Source: an uncultured Acinetobacter sp. (GTDB taxonomy: Bacteria; Pseudomonadota; Gammaproteobacteria; Pseudomonadales; Moraxellaceae). From it: a stretch of DNA of 6,526 bases. The notes under the pieces are model-generated. The model was not told where the DNA came from. It ran no database searches and was given only the letters and a program-made list of their open reading frames with translations. Below are positions 1-5,218 of the stretch, in pieces; position 1 is the first letter of the stretch, and every line of letters starts with the position of its first letter. The stretch lies in contig CAAGMP010000292.1 of the NCBI GenBank assembly GCA_900771065.1, positions 1 to 6,526 of the forward strand, written 5' to 3'. The position numbers and the translations under genes are program-made.

Positions 1-1
1 C

Positions 2-78
2 GCGCTCATAGCTCAGCTGGATAGAGCACTTGGCTACGAACTAAGGGGTCGGGAGTTCGAATCTCTCTGAGCGCACCA
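2..78 (+). tRNA. tRNA-Arg(ACG), first copy
   Basis: This folds as a complete 77-nt cloverleaf with an encoded CCA end. The acceptor stem GCGCTCA (2-8) pairs with TGAGCGC (68-74), followed by discriminator A75 and CCA 76-78. The anticodon stem CTTGG/CTAAG closes the loop CTACGAA, giving anticodon ACG at 36-38. The T-arm is GGGAG-TTCGAAT-CTCTC with one G-U pair. ACG arginine tRNAs normally have A34 changed to inosine by TadA so that they read CGU, CGC and CGA; that is family knowledge, not visible here. Only one base precedes the gene in the window, so its promoter is outside. It is identical to the second copy 219 bp downstream. Confidence 0.98.
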
Positions 79-90
79 ACTTGAAGAATT

Positions 91-113
91 AACCGCTTAA
101 TTGCGGTTTTTTT
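91..113 (+). terminator. Intrinsic terminator of the first tRNA-Arg
   Basis: A 6-bp stem AACCGC (91-96) / GCGGTT (103-108) with a 6-nt loop is followed by a run of seven T (107-113). It lies 12 nt past the tRNA CCA end, so the first tRNA is probably transcribed separately from the second. Confidence 0.85.
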
Positions 114-159
114 GTGTCTAAATTTCTATGAGAGTAAATAATAAACGCTTGTTTTGCTT

Positions 160-202
160 TTTGTTAAAAAAGACTTAACAAAGTGTAAAAATAACGTATA
201 AT
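160..202 (+). promoter_or_regulatory. Promoter of the second tRNA-Arg, with a palindrome over the -35 box
   Basis: A consensus -10 TATAAT (197-202) lies 16 bp downstream of a -35 TTAACA (175-180, five of six matches to TTGACA). The expected start near 209 would leave a 5' leader of about 12 nt before the mature tRNA at 221, to be trimmed by RNase P. The -35 box lies in the right arm of a perfect 8-bp inverted repeat, TTTGTTAA (160-167), 7-nt gap, TTAACAAA (175-182). The surroundings are A/T-rich, as expected of an UP element. The promoter call is firm; an operator role for the palindrome is inference. Confidence 0.8.
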
Positions 203-220
203 GCACCACATCAGGACGTC

Positions 221-297
221 GCGCTCATAGCTCAGCTGGATAGAGCACTTGGCTACGAACTAAGGGGTCGGGAGTTCGAATCTCTCTGAGCGCACCA
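221..297 (+). tRNA. tRNA-Arg(ACG), second copy
   Basis: This is a full 77-nt tRNA, identical base for base to the copy at 2-78, with the same ACG anticodon (255-257) and encoded CCA (295-297). It has its own sigma-70 promoter upstream and its own terminator downstream, so it is an independent transcription unit. Two adjacent copies suggest dosage for CGN codon decoding. No partial tRNA 3' end is seen further downstream, so there is no sign of an element integrated here. Confidence 0.98.
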
Positions 298-309
298 ACC
301 TGAAGACTT

Positions 310-332
310 AACCGCTTAACTGCGGTTTTTTT
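310..332 (+). terminator. Intrinsic terminator of the second tRNA-Arg
   Basis: The stem AACCGC (310-315) / GCGGTT (322-327), with loop TTAACT, is followed by seven T (326-332). It is the diverged copy of the hairpin at 91-113, with the same stem and a one-base change in the loop. Confidence 0.85.
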
Positions 333-433
333 GTGCCTGTTATTTTTATTTAAAATAAACTACTTTAATGCAAATCCTAAGCTTCATTTAATATTCAGTC
401 ATTAAAATAATAATAAGACCTTTTAGGCTGTTA

Positions 434-1057
434 ATGATGAATGTAAAAATAACAAGTAATACCTCAACCGATTTAGCTATTCGTTTACTGCACTTGATTA
501 TATTATTGAGTTTTATAGGCGCATATATAACAGGTGATGCAGAAGAATGGCATCAAATACATATGGCATTTGGTTATACCTTAGCAATTGGTTTGCTATT
601 AAGAATTTTATGGCAATTTTTTGCTGTTCGCCTAGCTAAAACTCAACCTATTGGTCTTGGGCGTAGAATGGGTATGGTGACATTATTTTTTAAACGTGAT
701 TGGAAAAACCCTCAAATTTGGTATACAAGCACATTTTTAAAAGCGACTGCTTCAAGCATCTTTCAACTAAGTATTTTAGGTTTATTTATTAGTTTACCTT
801 TAACTGTGATTTTGGGTTATTTCACTCAAACATTACATAGTCATACCTTAAAAGAAATACATGAATTTTTTGCCAATTTATTTTTAGCTTTTGTGTTTGT
901 ACATTTAGCAGCATTGGCATTGAACAGTTTCATGTTAAAACAATGGCTTGCCAAACGTATGTTTTGGGGAAAAGAATCAACTAATTTGAGTACATGGAGT
1001 TATGTTCTTTTCATTTTAGTCGCTGTTGCTTATTTTTGGTGGTGGTTTTTTGTCTAA
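434..1057 (+). CDS. Cytochrome b561-type (cytochrome b/b6 domain) integral membrane protein
   Basis: The 207-residue product fits the prokaryotic cytochrome b561 / Ni-Fe hydrogenase b-type cytochrome family (PF01292), which carries electrons across the inner membrane on two b-hemes. Four hydrophobic helices are visible near residues 14-33, 44-64, 108-130 and 144-164, with a further one at 187-206. Likely heme-ligand histidines are H20 (helix 1), H43 (start of helix 2), H143 and H157; the 14-residue spacing of the last pair matches E. coli CybB (H137/H151). The helix 1-2 loop is short. ATG 437 is an alternative start; the only Shine-Dalgarno-like match is AGG at 425-427. A weak promoter guess is TTCATT (383-388), 17 bp, AATAAT (406-411). 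The electron donor and acceptor cannot be told from the sequence. No partner dehydrogenase or hydrogenase gene is adjacent. Confidence 0.85.
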   Translation: MMNVKITSNTSTDLAIRLLHLIILLSFIGAYITGDAEEWHQIHMAFGYTLAIGLLLRILWQFFAVRLAKTQPIGLGRRMGMVTLFFKRDWKNPQIWYTSTFLKATASSIFQLSILGLFISLPLTVILGYFTQTLHSHTLKEIHEFFANLFLAFVFVHLAALALNSFMLKQWLAKRMFWGKESTNLSTWSYVLFILVAVAYFWWWFFV

Positions 1058-1125
1058 TTTTTTATGATGAAAATCACAAAAAAGTTTATTTGCAAGCATC
1101 AGGAAAATCAATTTTCTAGTGTAGT

Positions 1126-1659
1126 ATGAACTCTAGTTTAAAATATGATGATGTTCCAATGTCAGATACTCAACCGACTTTATCTTTACGTTATTTTTTA
1201 ACCTTAGAAGAATCTCAAGATGGTTTTGCACTTGCAACCTTCGGTAAAAAACAAATTACCCGTTTTATTACCCCTTTAATCAGTATTGCCATTGTGATTT
1301 GGGGATTTTGTTTAGGGTTAGACGGGGTTGGGCGTTATTATGTTGGATTAGGAATTTTCTTTTTAGTGTTGCAAGTTGGAATGCGTTATTGGTTTTTACC
1401 TATGATGTTTAAACGTCAATTTACCAAATATCAACTAGGTAAAAGTGAGCAAGGTATTGATTTATTTCAAGATCATGCTCAAGTGCATACACATGGTCGT
1501 ACTAAAATTTTTAATTATCATGAAGTGAAAAATTTTACTATAGGTAAACTTACTTATATGATTGAATTAGAAAGTAAAATGGTCATTATTGTACCAAAAC
1601 GTGCTTTTAATGATTTGACCGAACAAAGCTTATTTGAAAATACATTAAAAAATCACTGA
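1126..1659 (+). CDS. YcxB-like small membrane protein of unknown function
   Basis: The 177-residue product has two close hydrophobic segments (about residues 47-65 and 71-95) and a soluble C-terminal domain (about 108-172). That C-terminal region, with a dG(I)-type strand, aromatic residues and the ending VIIVPKRAF, matches the YcxB-like C-terminal family (PF14317). The biochemical role of that family is not known. Neither possible start has a convincing ribosome binding site: AGGA at 1101-1104 is 21 nt before ATG 1126, and ATG 1159 (residue 12, before SDTQP) has none. ATG 1159 may well be the true start, since the first 11 residues look non-conserved. The FAH hydrolase gene follows within 10-13 bp, so the two are probably co-transcribed. 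Confidence 0.75.
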   Translation: MNSSLKYDDVPMSDTQPTLSLRYFLTLEESQDGFALATFGKKQITRFITPLISIAIVIWGFCLGLDGVGRYYVGLGIFFLVLQVGMRYWFLPMMFKRQFTKYQLGKSEQGIDLFQDHAQVHTHGRTKIFNYHEVKNFTIGKLTYMIELESKMVIIVPKRAFNDLTEQSLFENTLKNH

Positions 1660-1660
1660 G

Positions 1661-1665
1661 AGGGA
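1661..1665 (+). promoter_or_regulatory. Ribosome binding site of the FAH hydrolase gene
   Basis: AGGGA directly follows the stop codon of the YcxB-like gene. It is 4 nt from ATG 1670 and 7 nt from ATG 1673, which favours the second ATG as the start. Confidence 0.6.
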
Positions 1666-1672
1666 ATGAATG

Positions 1673-2311
1673 ATGCGTCCATCAAAAATAGTTTGTGTTG
1701 GTCGAAGCTACGCTGCACATGCACAAGAACTAGGTAATGCTGTACCAACACAACCCGTTTTATTTATTAAGCCACCGAGCGCTTTATCTAGTTTAGAACA
1801 AGGTATTTCGTGGAATGCCGCTTTAGGTGCATGTCACTATGAATGCGAACTTTCTTTGCGTATAGATCAACTTTTAAAAGCAGAGCAAGATCCGATTAAA
1901 GCATTACAAGCTGTAGGTGCAGTTACTTTGGGTTTAGATTTAACTTTGCGCGATTTACAAGATCAGTTGAAGCAAAAAGGACAACCTTGGGAACGTGCTA
2001 AAGCTTTTAATGGATCTTGTCTTTTAGCCAATTGGGTAGATGTAGCCCAAATTCCAGATTGGAACGATATTCATTATACCTTACAGGTCAATGATGAACT
2101 GCGTCAGCAAGGACATACTGCTTTATTGATTTTTGATATAGGGTCTTTATTGGTTGAAATTAGTCAAAATTTTACTTTAGAAGTCGGTGATGTAGTAATG
2201 ACTGGAACGCCTGCAGGTGTGGCGGCTTTGCAACAAGGTGATCAACTTACTATGACTTTACAAGGGAAAAATGAAAACTTTGTTTGGCAAACTGAAGTGA
2301 AAAAGACCTAA
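1673..2311 (+). CDS. Fumarylacetoacetate hydrolase family protein, YcgM/FAHD1-like
   Basis: The product has 212 residues (213 if ATG 1670 is used) and is a single FAH catalytic domain. This superfamily cleaves C-C bonds or decarboxylates 2-oxo acids with a bound Mg or Mn ion. Numbering from ATG 1670, the metal ligands expected for the family are present: E58 and E60 in HYECEL, and D90 in the segment DLTLRDLQ. The block PWERAKAFNGSCLL (106-119) and the TGTPAG turn (178-183) are typical of the short YcgM/FAHD1 branch, whose members act on acylpyruvates or oxaloacetate. The natural substrate here is not determined. It sits 3' of the YcxB-like gene and ends one base from the convergent msrA; its stop codon lies inside the shared terminator hairpin. 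Confidence 0.88.
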   Translation: MRPSKIVCVGRSYAAHAQELGNAVPTQPVLFIKPPSALSSLEQGISWNAALGACHYECELSLRIDQLLKAEQDPIKALQAVGAVTLGLDLTLRDLQDQLKQKGQPWERAKAFNGSCLLANWVDVAQIPDWNDIHYTLQVNDELRQQGHTALLIFDIGSLLVEISQNFTLEVGDVVMTGTPAGVAALQQGDQLTMTLQGKNENFVWQTEVKKT

Positions 2312-2324
2312 TTTAGGTCTTTTT
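2300..2324. terminator. Bidirectional terminator shared by the FAH hydrolase gene and msrA
   Basis: The arm AAAAAGACCTA (2300-2310) pairs perfectly with TAGGTCTTTTT (2314-2324) across a 3-nt loop. Each strand therefore shows a hairpin ending in a T-run. The TAA of the plus-strand gene (2309-2311) and the TAA of msrA (complement of 2313-2315) both lie in the hairpin tip, so the two genes are separated by a single base. Confidence 0.9.
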
Positions 2325-2837
2325 GATTAAATCTGAAAAATATTGTTCTAACTTTTGTAATTTAGGTGGAATAGCAAAATTACAATAACCTTGTTGTGGG
2401 TTGCGGGCAAAAAAATTCTGATGTTCATCTTCTGCTAAATAAAAATGAGTTTTCGGAAGCAGTTCTGTGACCACTTGAACATCATTTTGCACTAATTGCG
2501 CTATTTTTTGTTGAGCAGACTGTTTTTGCTCGTCATTAAAATAAAAAATGACTGAACGATATTGTGTGCCAATATCATTGCCTTGACGGTTGAGCGTGGT
2601 TGGATCGTGAATGGCAAAAAAGACATCTAATAAATTTTGGTAGCTAATTTGCGTTTCATCAAAATCAATTAAAATTACTTCAGCGTGTAAAGTATGACCT
2701 TGGCAAACTTCCGTATAATTTGGATTTTGGCTTACACCACCTGCATAACCACTTTGTACTTTTTGGACGCCGTGTAAACGTAAAAAAACAGCTTCTGTAC
2801 ACCAAAAACAGCCACCACCAAATAAAGCCTGTTGCAT
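2313..2837 (-). CDS. msrA: Peptide-methionine (S)-S-oxide reductase MsrA
   Basis: MsrA reduces methionine-S-sulfoxide in proteins and free methionine, with thioredoxin restoring the enzyme. The 174-residue product opens with GGGCFWCTE; C10 is the nucleophile, with F11 and W12 beside it. Y41, E53, D88 and Y93 keep the spacing of the E. coli active-site residues Y82, E94, D129 and Y134 relative to C51. C152 in GYC near the C-terminus is the probable resolving cysteine. With no N-terminal extension and no signal peptide, it should be a cytoplasmic form, about 40 residues shorter at the N-terminus than E. coli MsrA. AGGA (2844-2847) lies 6 nt before the ATG. A terminator hairpin for the upstream META gene sits just before this site, and no clear separate msrA promoter is visible. 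No msrB domain or gene is present nearby. Confidence 0.96.
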   Translation of the reverse strand: MQQALFGGGCFWCTEAVFLRLHGVQKVQSGYAGGVSQNPNYTEVCQGHTLHAEVILIDFDETQISYQNLLDVFFAIHDPTTLNRQGNDIGTQYRSVIFYFNDEQKQSAQQKIAQLVQNDVQVVTELLPKTHFYLAEDEHQNFFARNPQQGYCNFAIPPKLQKLEQYFSDLIKKT

Positions 2838-2849
2838 AATTTATCCTTT

Positions 2850-2875
2850 AAAAAAAAGCCTATAAATAGGCTTTT
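2850..2875 (-). terminator. Terminator between the META lipoprotein gene and msrA
   Basis: The plus-strand arms AAAAGCCTA (2854-2862) and TAGGCTTTT (2867-2875) form a 9-bp stem with a 4-nt loop. On the minus strand the stem is followed by eight T (complement of 2850-2857). It starts 6 nt after the META stop codon and ends 3 nt before the msrA ribosome binding site, so it could limit read-through into msrA. Confidence 0.85.
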
Positions 2876-2881
2876 ATTGCA

Positions 2882-3337
2882 TTATCGTGGTTGAATCATC
2901 GGGTTAAATTCAAGCACAGGTTGACCGTTTTGATTTAACAATTGTAATTTTTTTTCAGTGACTTTATAAGATTTCACCTGATTTAATGCACTGTTGAAAG
3001 ACAAATCAAGGTTGTTATTATCCATACATAATCTGCGTGTTGAAGCCAAATTACCAAACTTCAAACTGCTGTCTGTTGCGGTGTAAGAACCCATCAGTTG
3101 GTTACAGCTATCTGTACCTGAAACATGTTTAGTAGCTGAATCAAATTTTAAGCTTGGTAAACTTTGATTTTGATCAATCGCAGTTGAATTAATTTGTGTT
3201 GCAACCCATGTACGATCTTGCAATAACGCCAAATTATTTTTTTCTGCTTTGCTCACTTGATTTGAGGTCATGGTTTGACAACCTGTGGCAATCAATGTTG
3301 AACCTAAAATTGCACTTACCAATATTTTTTTAAACAT
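2882..3337 (-). CDS. META-domain (HslJ-like) lipoprotein
   Basis: From ATG 3337 the product has 151 residues. It begins with a lipoprotein signal peptide: MFKK, a hydrophobic core (about 5-17), and lipobox A-T-G-C with C20 as the lipidated cysteine. No aspartate follows C20 at +2, so outer-membrane sorting is expected. A META domain (PF03724) covers about residues 38-145. Its signature motifs are GTDSCNQLMGSY (74-85) and ASTRRLC (98-104), whose C78 and C104 could form a disulfide. Related HslJ is linked to heat and novobiocin resistance, but the molecular role is unclear. A longer reading from TTG 3388 is unlikely: that TTG is part of a TTGACA box, whereas ATG 3337 has GAGGG 8 nt upstream. 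A terminator follows the stop codon at once. Confidence 0.88.
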   Translation of the reverse strand: MFKKILVSAILGSTLIATGCQTMTSNQVSKAEKNNLALLQDRTWVATQINSTAIDQNQSLPSLKFDSATKHVSGTDSCNQLMGSYTATDSSLKFGNLASTRRLCMDNNNLDLSFNSALNQVKSYKVTEKKLQLLNQNGQPVLEFNPMIQPR

Positions 3338-3345
3338 ATAAATTA

Positions 3346-3350
3346 CCCTC
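3346..3350 (-). promoter_or_regulatory. Ribosome binding site that fixes the start of the META lipoprotein
   Basis: The minus strand reads GAGGG here, 8 nt before ATG 3337. The ATG is immediately followed by a textbook lipoprotein signal peptide. This rules in favour of ATG 3337 over the upstream in-frame TTG at 3388. Confidence 0.75.
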
Positions 3351-3360
3351 GAAAAATTTG

Positions 3361-3388
3361 ATTTTTTCAAACTATAAAATCTTGTCAA
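3361..3388 (-). promoter_or_regulatory. Candidate promoter of the META lipoprotein gene
   Basis: On the minus strand a perfect TTGACA (3388-3383) is followed after 16 bp by AAAAAT (3366-3361), only a four-of-six match to TATAAT. A TATAGT also occurs inside the spacer but has no -35 box at the right distance. The -35 is good and the -10 poor, so the call is tentative. It lies in the 85-bp gap after the DUF4105 gene, where I see no terminator. Confidence 0.4.
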
Positions 3389-3422
3389 GATGTTGTTTGT
3401 AAGTTAACCATAAATCATGCAG

Positions 3423-4451
3423 TTAATCGGCATTTTCTGTAGCTATTTTAAAATCAAGGTCACGAATTTGTTGTGAGTATTGTTGACTGCTTAAATTATT
3501 TTTCTGACTGACTTTAGGATTGATATGCGCATGTTGATACCATTGCGCAATTGATAAGTTTTGATCTAATCCTTTTAAATCATAGACATAATTGGGTAAA
3601 TAACCTGATAACAATAAACGATAATCTAAAGGTAAATCTTGTTTTGAAATACGTTGTACCATGTCAAAAACTAAAGTGGTACAGTTGCTGGTCAGGGTGT
3701 TATACCATTGCGGTTGTTGTTCAAGGTGTTGTGCTGTCAATAAATATTCTTCAAATAACGCTTTGACTTCAGTTTGAGGTAAACGAATAGGAAAAAAATA
3801 GACTTCTTCATGTCGAATATTGCTGCGTGTATATAAAATATCTTTTTCATCGGCTGCAATTAAACTTAATTCGAACTGACGAAAAAAACCACCTAAGGCT
3901 GAAAAAGATTGATTGGCTTGTTTGCGAATTTCAATTGAAAAAGTCAACGGTGGGGCATTTTTAATATCAAAACTCACCAATGTGTGGGCTATTTGCTCAC
4001 CCATCCAATAAGATGTAATTAAATTGACCGATTGTAAATCATTTAAATTGATTGTGCGTGTTTCCCAACGGATGTCATAATCGGTTTCGCTACGCCAATT
4101 GAAATTACGTACATTGTGCAACGTAACTATATTGCCATGTCGTTCAACATGGAGTGTTTTGGCAACATCGGGACTCCATTGTCGTTGTTGTTGTGGTGTT
4201 AAGCTAAAAAAATAAATTAAACTGATTATAAACGCGCTGCAATAAAGAAAGAATGACCTTTTTTGACTCAATTTTTTGGGATAAAAACAATTTTTTAAAC
4301 AAAAACCAACAAAACCAATCCAAAGAAAAATGGCAACTAAATTAAAAAAATCAGGCAATTTGAACCAAATGAATAATCCAACCCAAATTGCCGACAACAG
4401 GACAAATACACTATATAAAATAGCCAAAAAACGATGTGCTATATTTGTCAT
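3423..4451 (-). CDS. DUF4105 (Lnb N-terminal-like) membrane-anchored protein
   Basis: The 342-residue product has three predicted membrane helices (about 8-30, 35-56 and 66-84), then a large domain that should face the periplasm. Residues 100-275 follow the DUF4105 pattern (PF13387, also named Lnb N-terminal periplasmic domain): VRNFNWRSETDYDIRWETRT (114-133), W149-x-G-x-x-I-A-H156-T, F171-SIE-x-R176, and YNTLTSNCTT (250-259). H156 and C257 are the obvious candidates for a Cys-His active site of the kind suggested for this NlpC/P60-related fold. As I recall, an Lnb-family enzyme N-acylates lipoproteins in Bacteroides; whether this protein does anything similar is unknown. The 67 residues after C259 are polar, with many Q and N near the end. 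Its ATG is 15 bp after the folA stop, with AGG 7 nt before it, so the pair is very probably one operon. Confidence 0.82.
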   Translation of the reverse strand: MTNIAHRFLAILYSVFVLLSAIWVGLFIWFKLPDFFNLVAIFLWIGFVGFCLKNCFYPKKLSQKRSFFLYCSAFIISLIYFFSLTPQQQRQWSPDVAKTLHVERHGNIVTLHNVRNFNWRSETDYDIRWETRTINLNDLQSVNLITSYWMGEQIAHTLVSFDIKNAPPLTFSIEIRKQANQSFSALGGFFRQFELSLIAADEKDILYTRSNIRHEEVYFFPIRLPQTEVKALFEEYLLTAQHLEQQPQWYNTLTSNCTTLVFDMVQRISKQDLPLDYRLLLSGYLPNYVYDLKGLDQNLSIAQWYQHAHINPKVSQKNNLSSQQYSQQIRDLDFKIATENAD

Positions 4452-4466
4452 GTTTGAGCCTGTTTT

Positions 4467-4979
4467 TTATTTTGTATAGCGCGCAAATTCAAAAACAATA
4501 CCTGTTTTTTCATCAATGTGTTTTTCACTATGTACTTTATTAAATTCTTTTGGAATTTGGGGATAATACGTATCACCTTGTACGTCAAGTTCAACATGGG
4601 TTAATTCTAATCGATCTGTGAAATCTAAAGTTTGTTGAAAAATTTCACCTCCACCAATAATGAACAATGAAGATGGTTTTTCACTTTGCTTGACATCTGC
4701 AACCGCTTGATTAAGTGCTTCTTCAATTGAATGTGCAATTTTTGCAGTTTCAAATTGCCAATTTTGATCTCTTGTAATGACCCAATTGACTCGTTTTGGC
4801 AGCGTTCTACCCATCGATTCAAGGGTTTTACGCCCCATAATGACCACGCCACCTTGCGTGATTTCTTTAAAATGTTTTAAGTCCGCAGGCAAATGCCAAG
4901 GCAAAGCATTACCTTGACCAATGCAGCGTTTTTGATCCATCGCGACAACATGGACAACTTCTAAATTTTGGAAACTCAT
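4467..4979 (-). CDS. folA: Dihydrofolate reductase
   Basis: This enzyme reduces 7,8-dihydrofolate to tetrahydrofolate with NADPH in the cytoplasm and is the target of trimethoprim. At 170 residues it has normal length. Visible family residues are W28 and the catalytic D33 in NALPWHLPADLKHF (24-37), the NADPH-binding MGRKT (48-52), the second nucleotide-binding turn IIGGGEIF (107-114), and T127 in LTHVE, matching T113 of the E. coli enzyme. No missing or unusual catalytic residue stands out. No Shine-Dalgarno sequence precedes the ATG, and the leader from the proposed start site would be only about 20 nt. The DUF4105 gene follows after 15 bp. The upstream region carries a duplicated -10 segment. 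A strong terminator separates it from nrdB. Confidence 0.97.
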   Translation of the reverse strand: MSFQNLEVVHVVAMDQKRCIGQGNALPWHLPADLKHFKEITQGGVVIMGRKTLESMGRTLPKRVNWVITRDQNWQFETAKIAHSIEEALNQAVADVKQSEKPSSLFIIGGGEIFQQTLDFTDRLELTHVELDVQGDTYYPQIPKEFNKVHSEKHIDEKTGIVFEFARYTK

Positions 4980-5005
4980 AAGATTTAGACCGAAACAGAT
5001 ACTTT

Positions 5006-5063
5006 AATTATAGGGTGAAATGGATCGTTGATGATTGCAAATAGCTGCAATTATATGGGTGAA
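5006..5063 (-). promoter_or_regulatory. folA promoter region with a direct repeat, each copy carrying a -10 box
   Basis: On the minus strand TTCACCC-TATAATT (5019-5006) and TTCACCC-ATATAATT (5063-5049) form a direct repeat 43 bp apart, the distal copy having one extra base. Each holds a perfect TATAAT (5012-5007 and 5055-5050). The proximal box would start transcription near 5000, about 20 nt before folA, but has no good -35 at 16-18 bp. The distal one has a weak TTGGTT (5077-5072) at 16 bp. That folA is transcribed from here is likely; which copy is used is not clear. Confidence 0.55.
5034..5051. repeat. Inverted repeat ATTGCA-N6-TGCAAT upstream of folA
   Basis: Perfect 6-bp arms at 5034-5039 and 5046-5051 flank the spacer AATAGC. 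The element lies between the two TATAAT copies, about where a -35 region of the proximal folA promoter would be, and overlaps the distal -10. It has the geometry of a dimeric regulator site. I do not recognise the regulator. Confidence 0.4.
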
Positions 5064-5089
5064 TTGAGTATAACCAATAAAATGAAGCA

Positions 5090-5119
5090 GAGTGCTTAAA
5101 AATTGGCGCACTCATTTTT
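5090..5119 (+). terminator. Possible plus-strand terminator hairpin in the folA-nrdB gap
   Basis: GAGTGC (5090-5095) and GCACTC (5108-5113) form a perfect 6-bp stem with a 12-nt loop, followed by A and then TTTTT (5115-5119). The large loop weakens the call. No gene precedes it on this strand; the only open frame there is 22 codons (5031-5099), without a ribosome binding site. Confidence 0.3.
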
Positions 5120-5168
5120 CAATTTGCTAATGATCTGAGAAAATGTGTTTATTCTCCAATTGAAGAAT

Positions 5169-5197
5169 AAAAAATAGAGCGAGTTTCGCTCTATTTT
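5169..5197 (-). terminator. Intrinsic terminator of nrdB
   Basis: The arms at 5171-5182 (AAAATAGAGCGA) and 5186-5197 pair perfectly over 12 bp with a 3-nt loop. On the minus strand the stem runs into six T (complement of 5169-5174). It lies 56 bp past the nrdB stop and should insulate nrdB from folA. Confidence 0.88.
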
Positions 5198-5218
5198 ATG
5201 ATCGCTTTTAATTTCAAT

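Larger units (their letters stand above)
1..338 (+). repeat. Tandem duplication of a tRNA-Arg plus terminator unit (1-119 and 220-338)
   Basis: Two direct copies of about 119 bp start 219 bp apart. The 77-nt tRNA parts are identical. The 41 bp after the CCA differ at only four places (81/300, 88/307, 101/320, 117/336), each a T or A in copy one and a C in copy two. Similarity stops right after the terminator, while the about 100 bp between the copies is unique. The pattern fits an old tandem duplication whose tRNA is kept identical by selection or gene conversion. Confidence 0.9.

Noticed and set aside
1..433. tRNA-Arg pair as an integration site for a genomic island
   Set aside because: No integrase, no partial tRNA 3' end and no composition change follow; the next genes look like ordinary chromosome.
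1101..1117. GAAAATCAATTTTC palindrome as a terminator after the cytochrome gene
   Set aside because: The stem is only about 5 A/T-rich pairs with no following T-run.
3338..3388. Longer N-terminus of the META lipoprotein starting at TTG 3388
   Set aside because: The TTG is part of a TTGACA box, and ATG 3337 has a good ribosome binding site and begins a proper lipoprotein signal peptide.
3400..3430. Repeated GTTAA motifs as a terminator after the DUF4105 gene
   Set aside because: They are partly direct rather than inverted, with no stable stem and no T-run.
3551..3766. 71-codon plus-strand open frame
   Set aside because: It lies antisense to the well-supported DUF4105 domain, has no family resemblance and no ribosome binding site.
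4625..4852. 75-codon minus-strand open frame inside folA
   Set aside because: It is a shifted frame of folA with lysine-rich, non-conserved sequence.
5031..5099. 22-codon plus-strand open frame in the folA-nrdB gap
   Set aside because: It has no ribosome binding site and overlaps the folA promoter region; its stop codon lies in the loop of the hairpin at 5090-5113, which is too little to support a gene.
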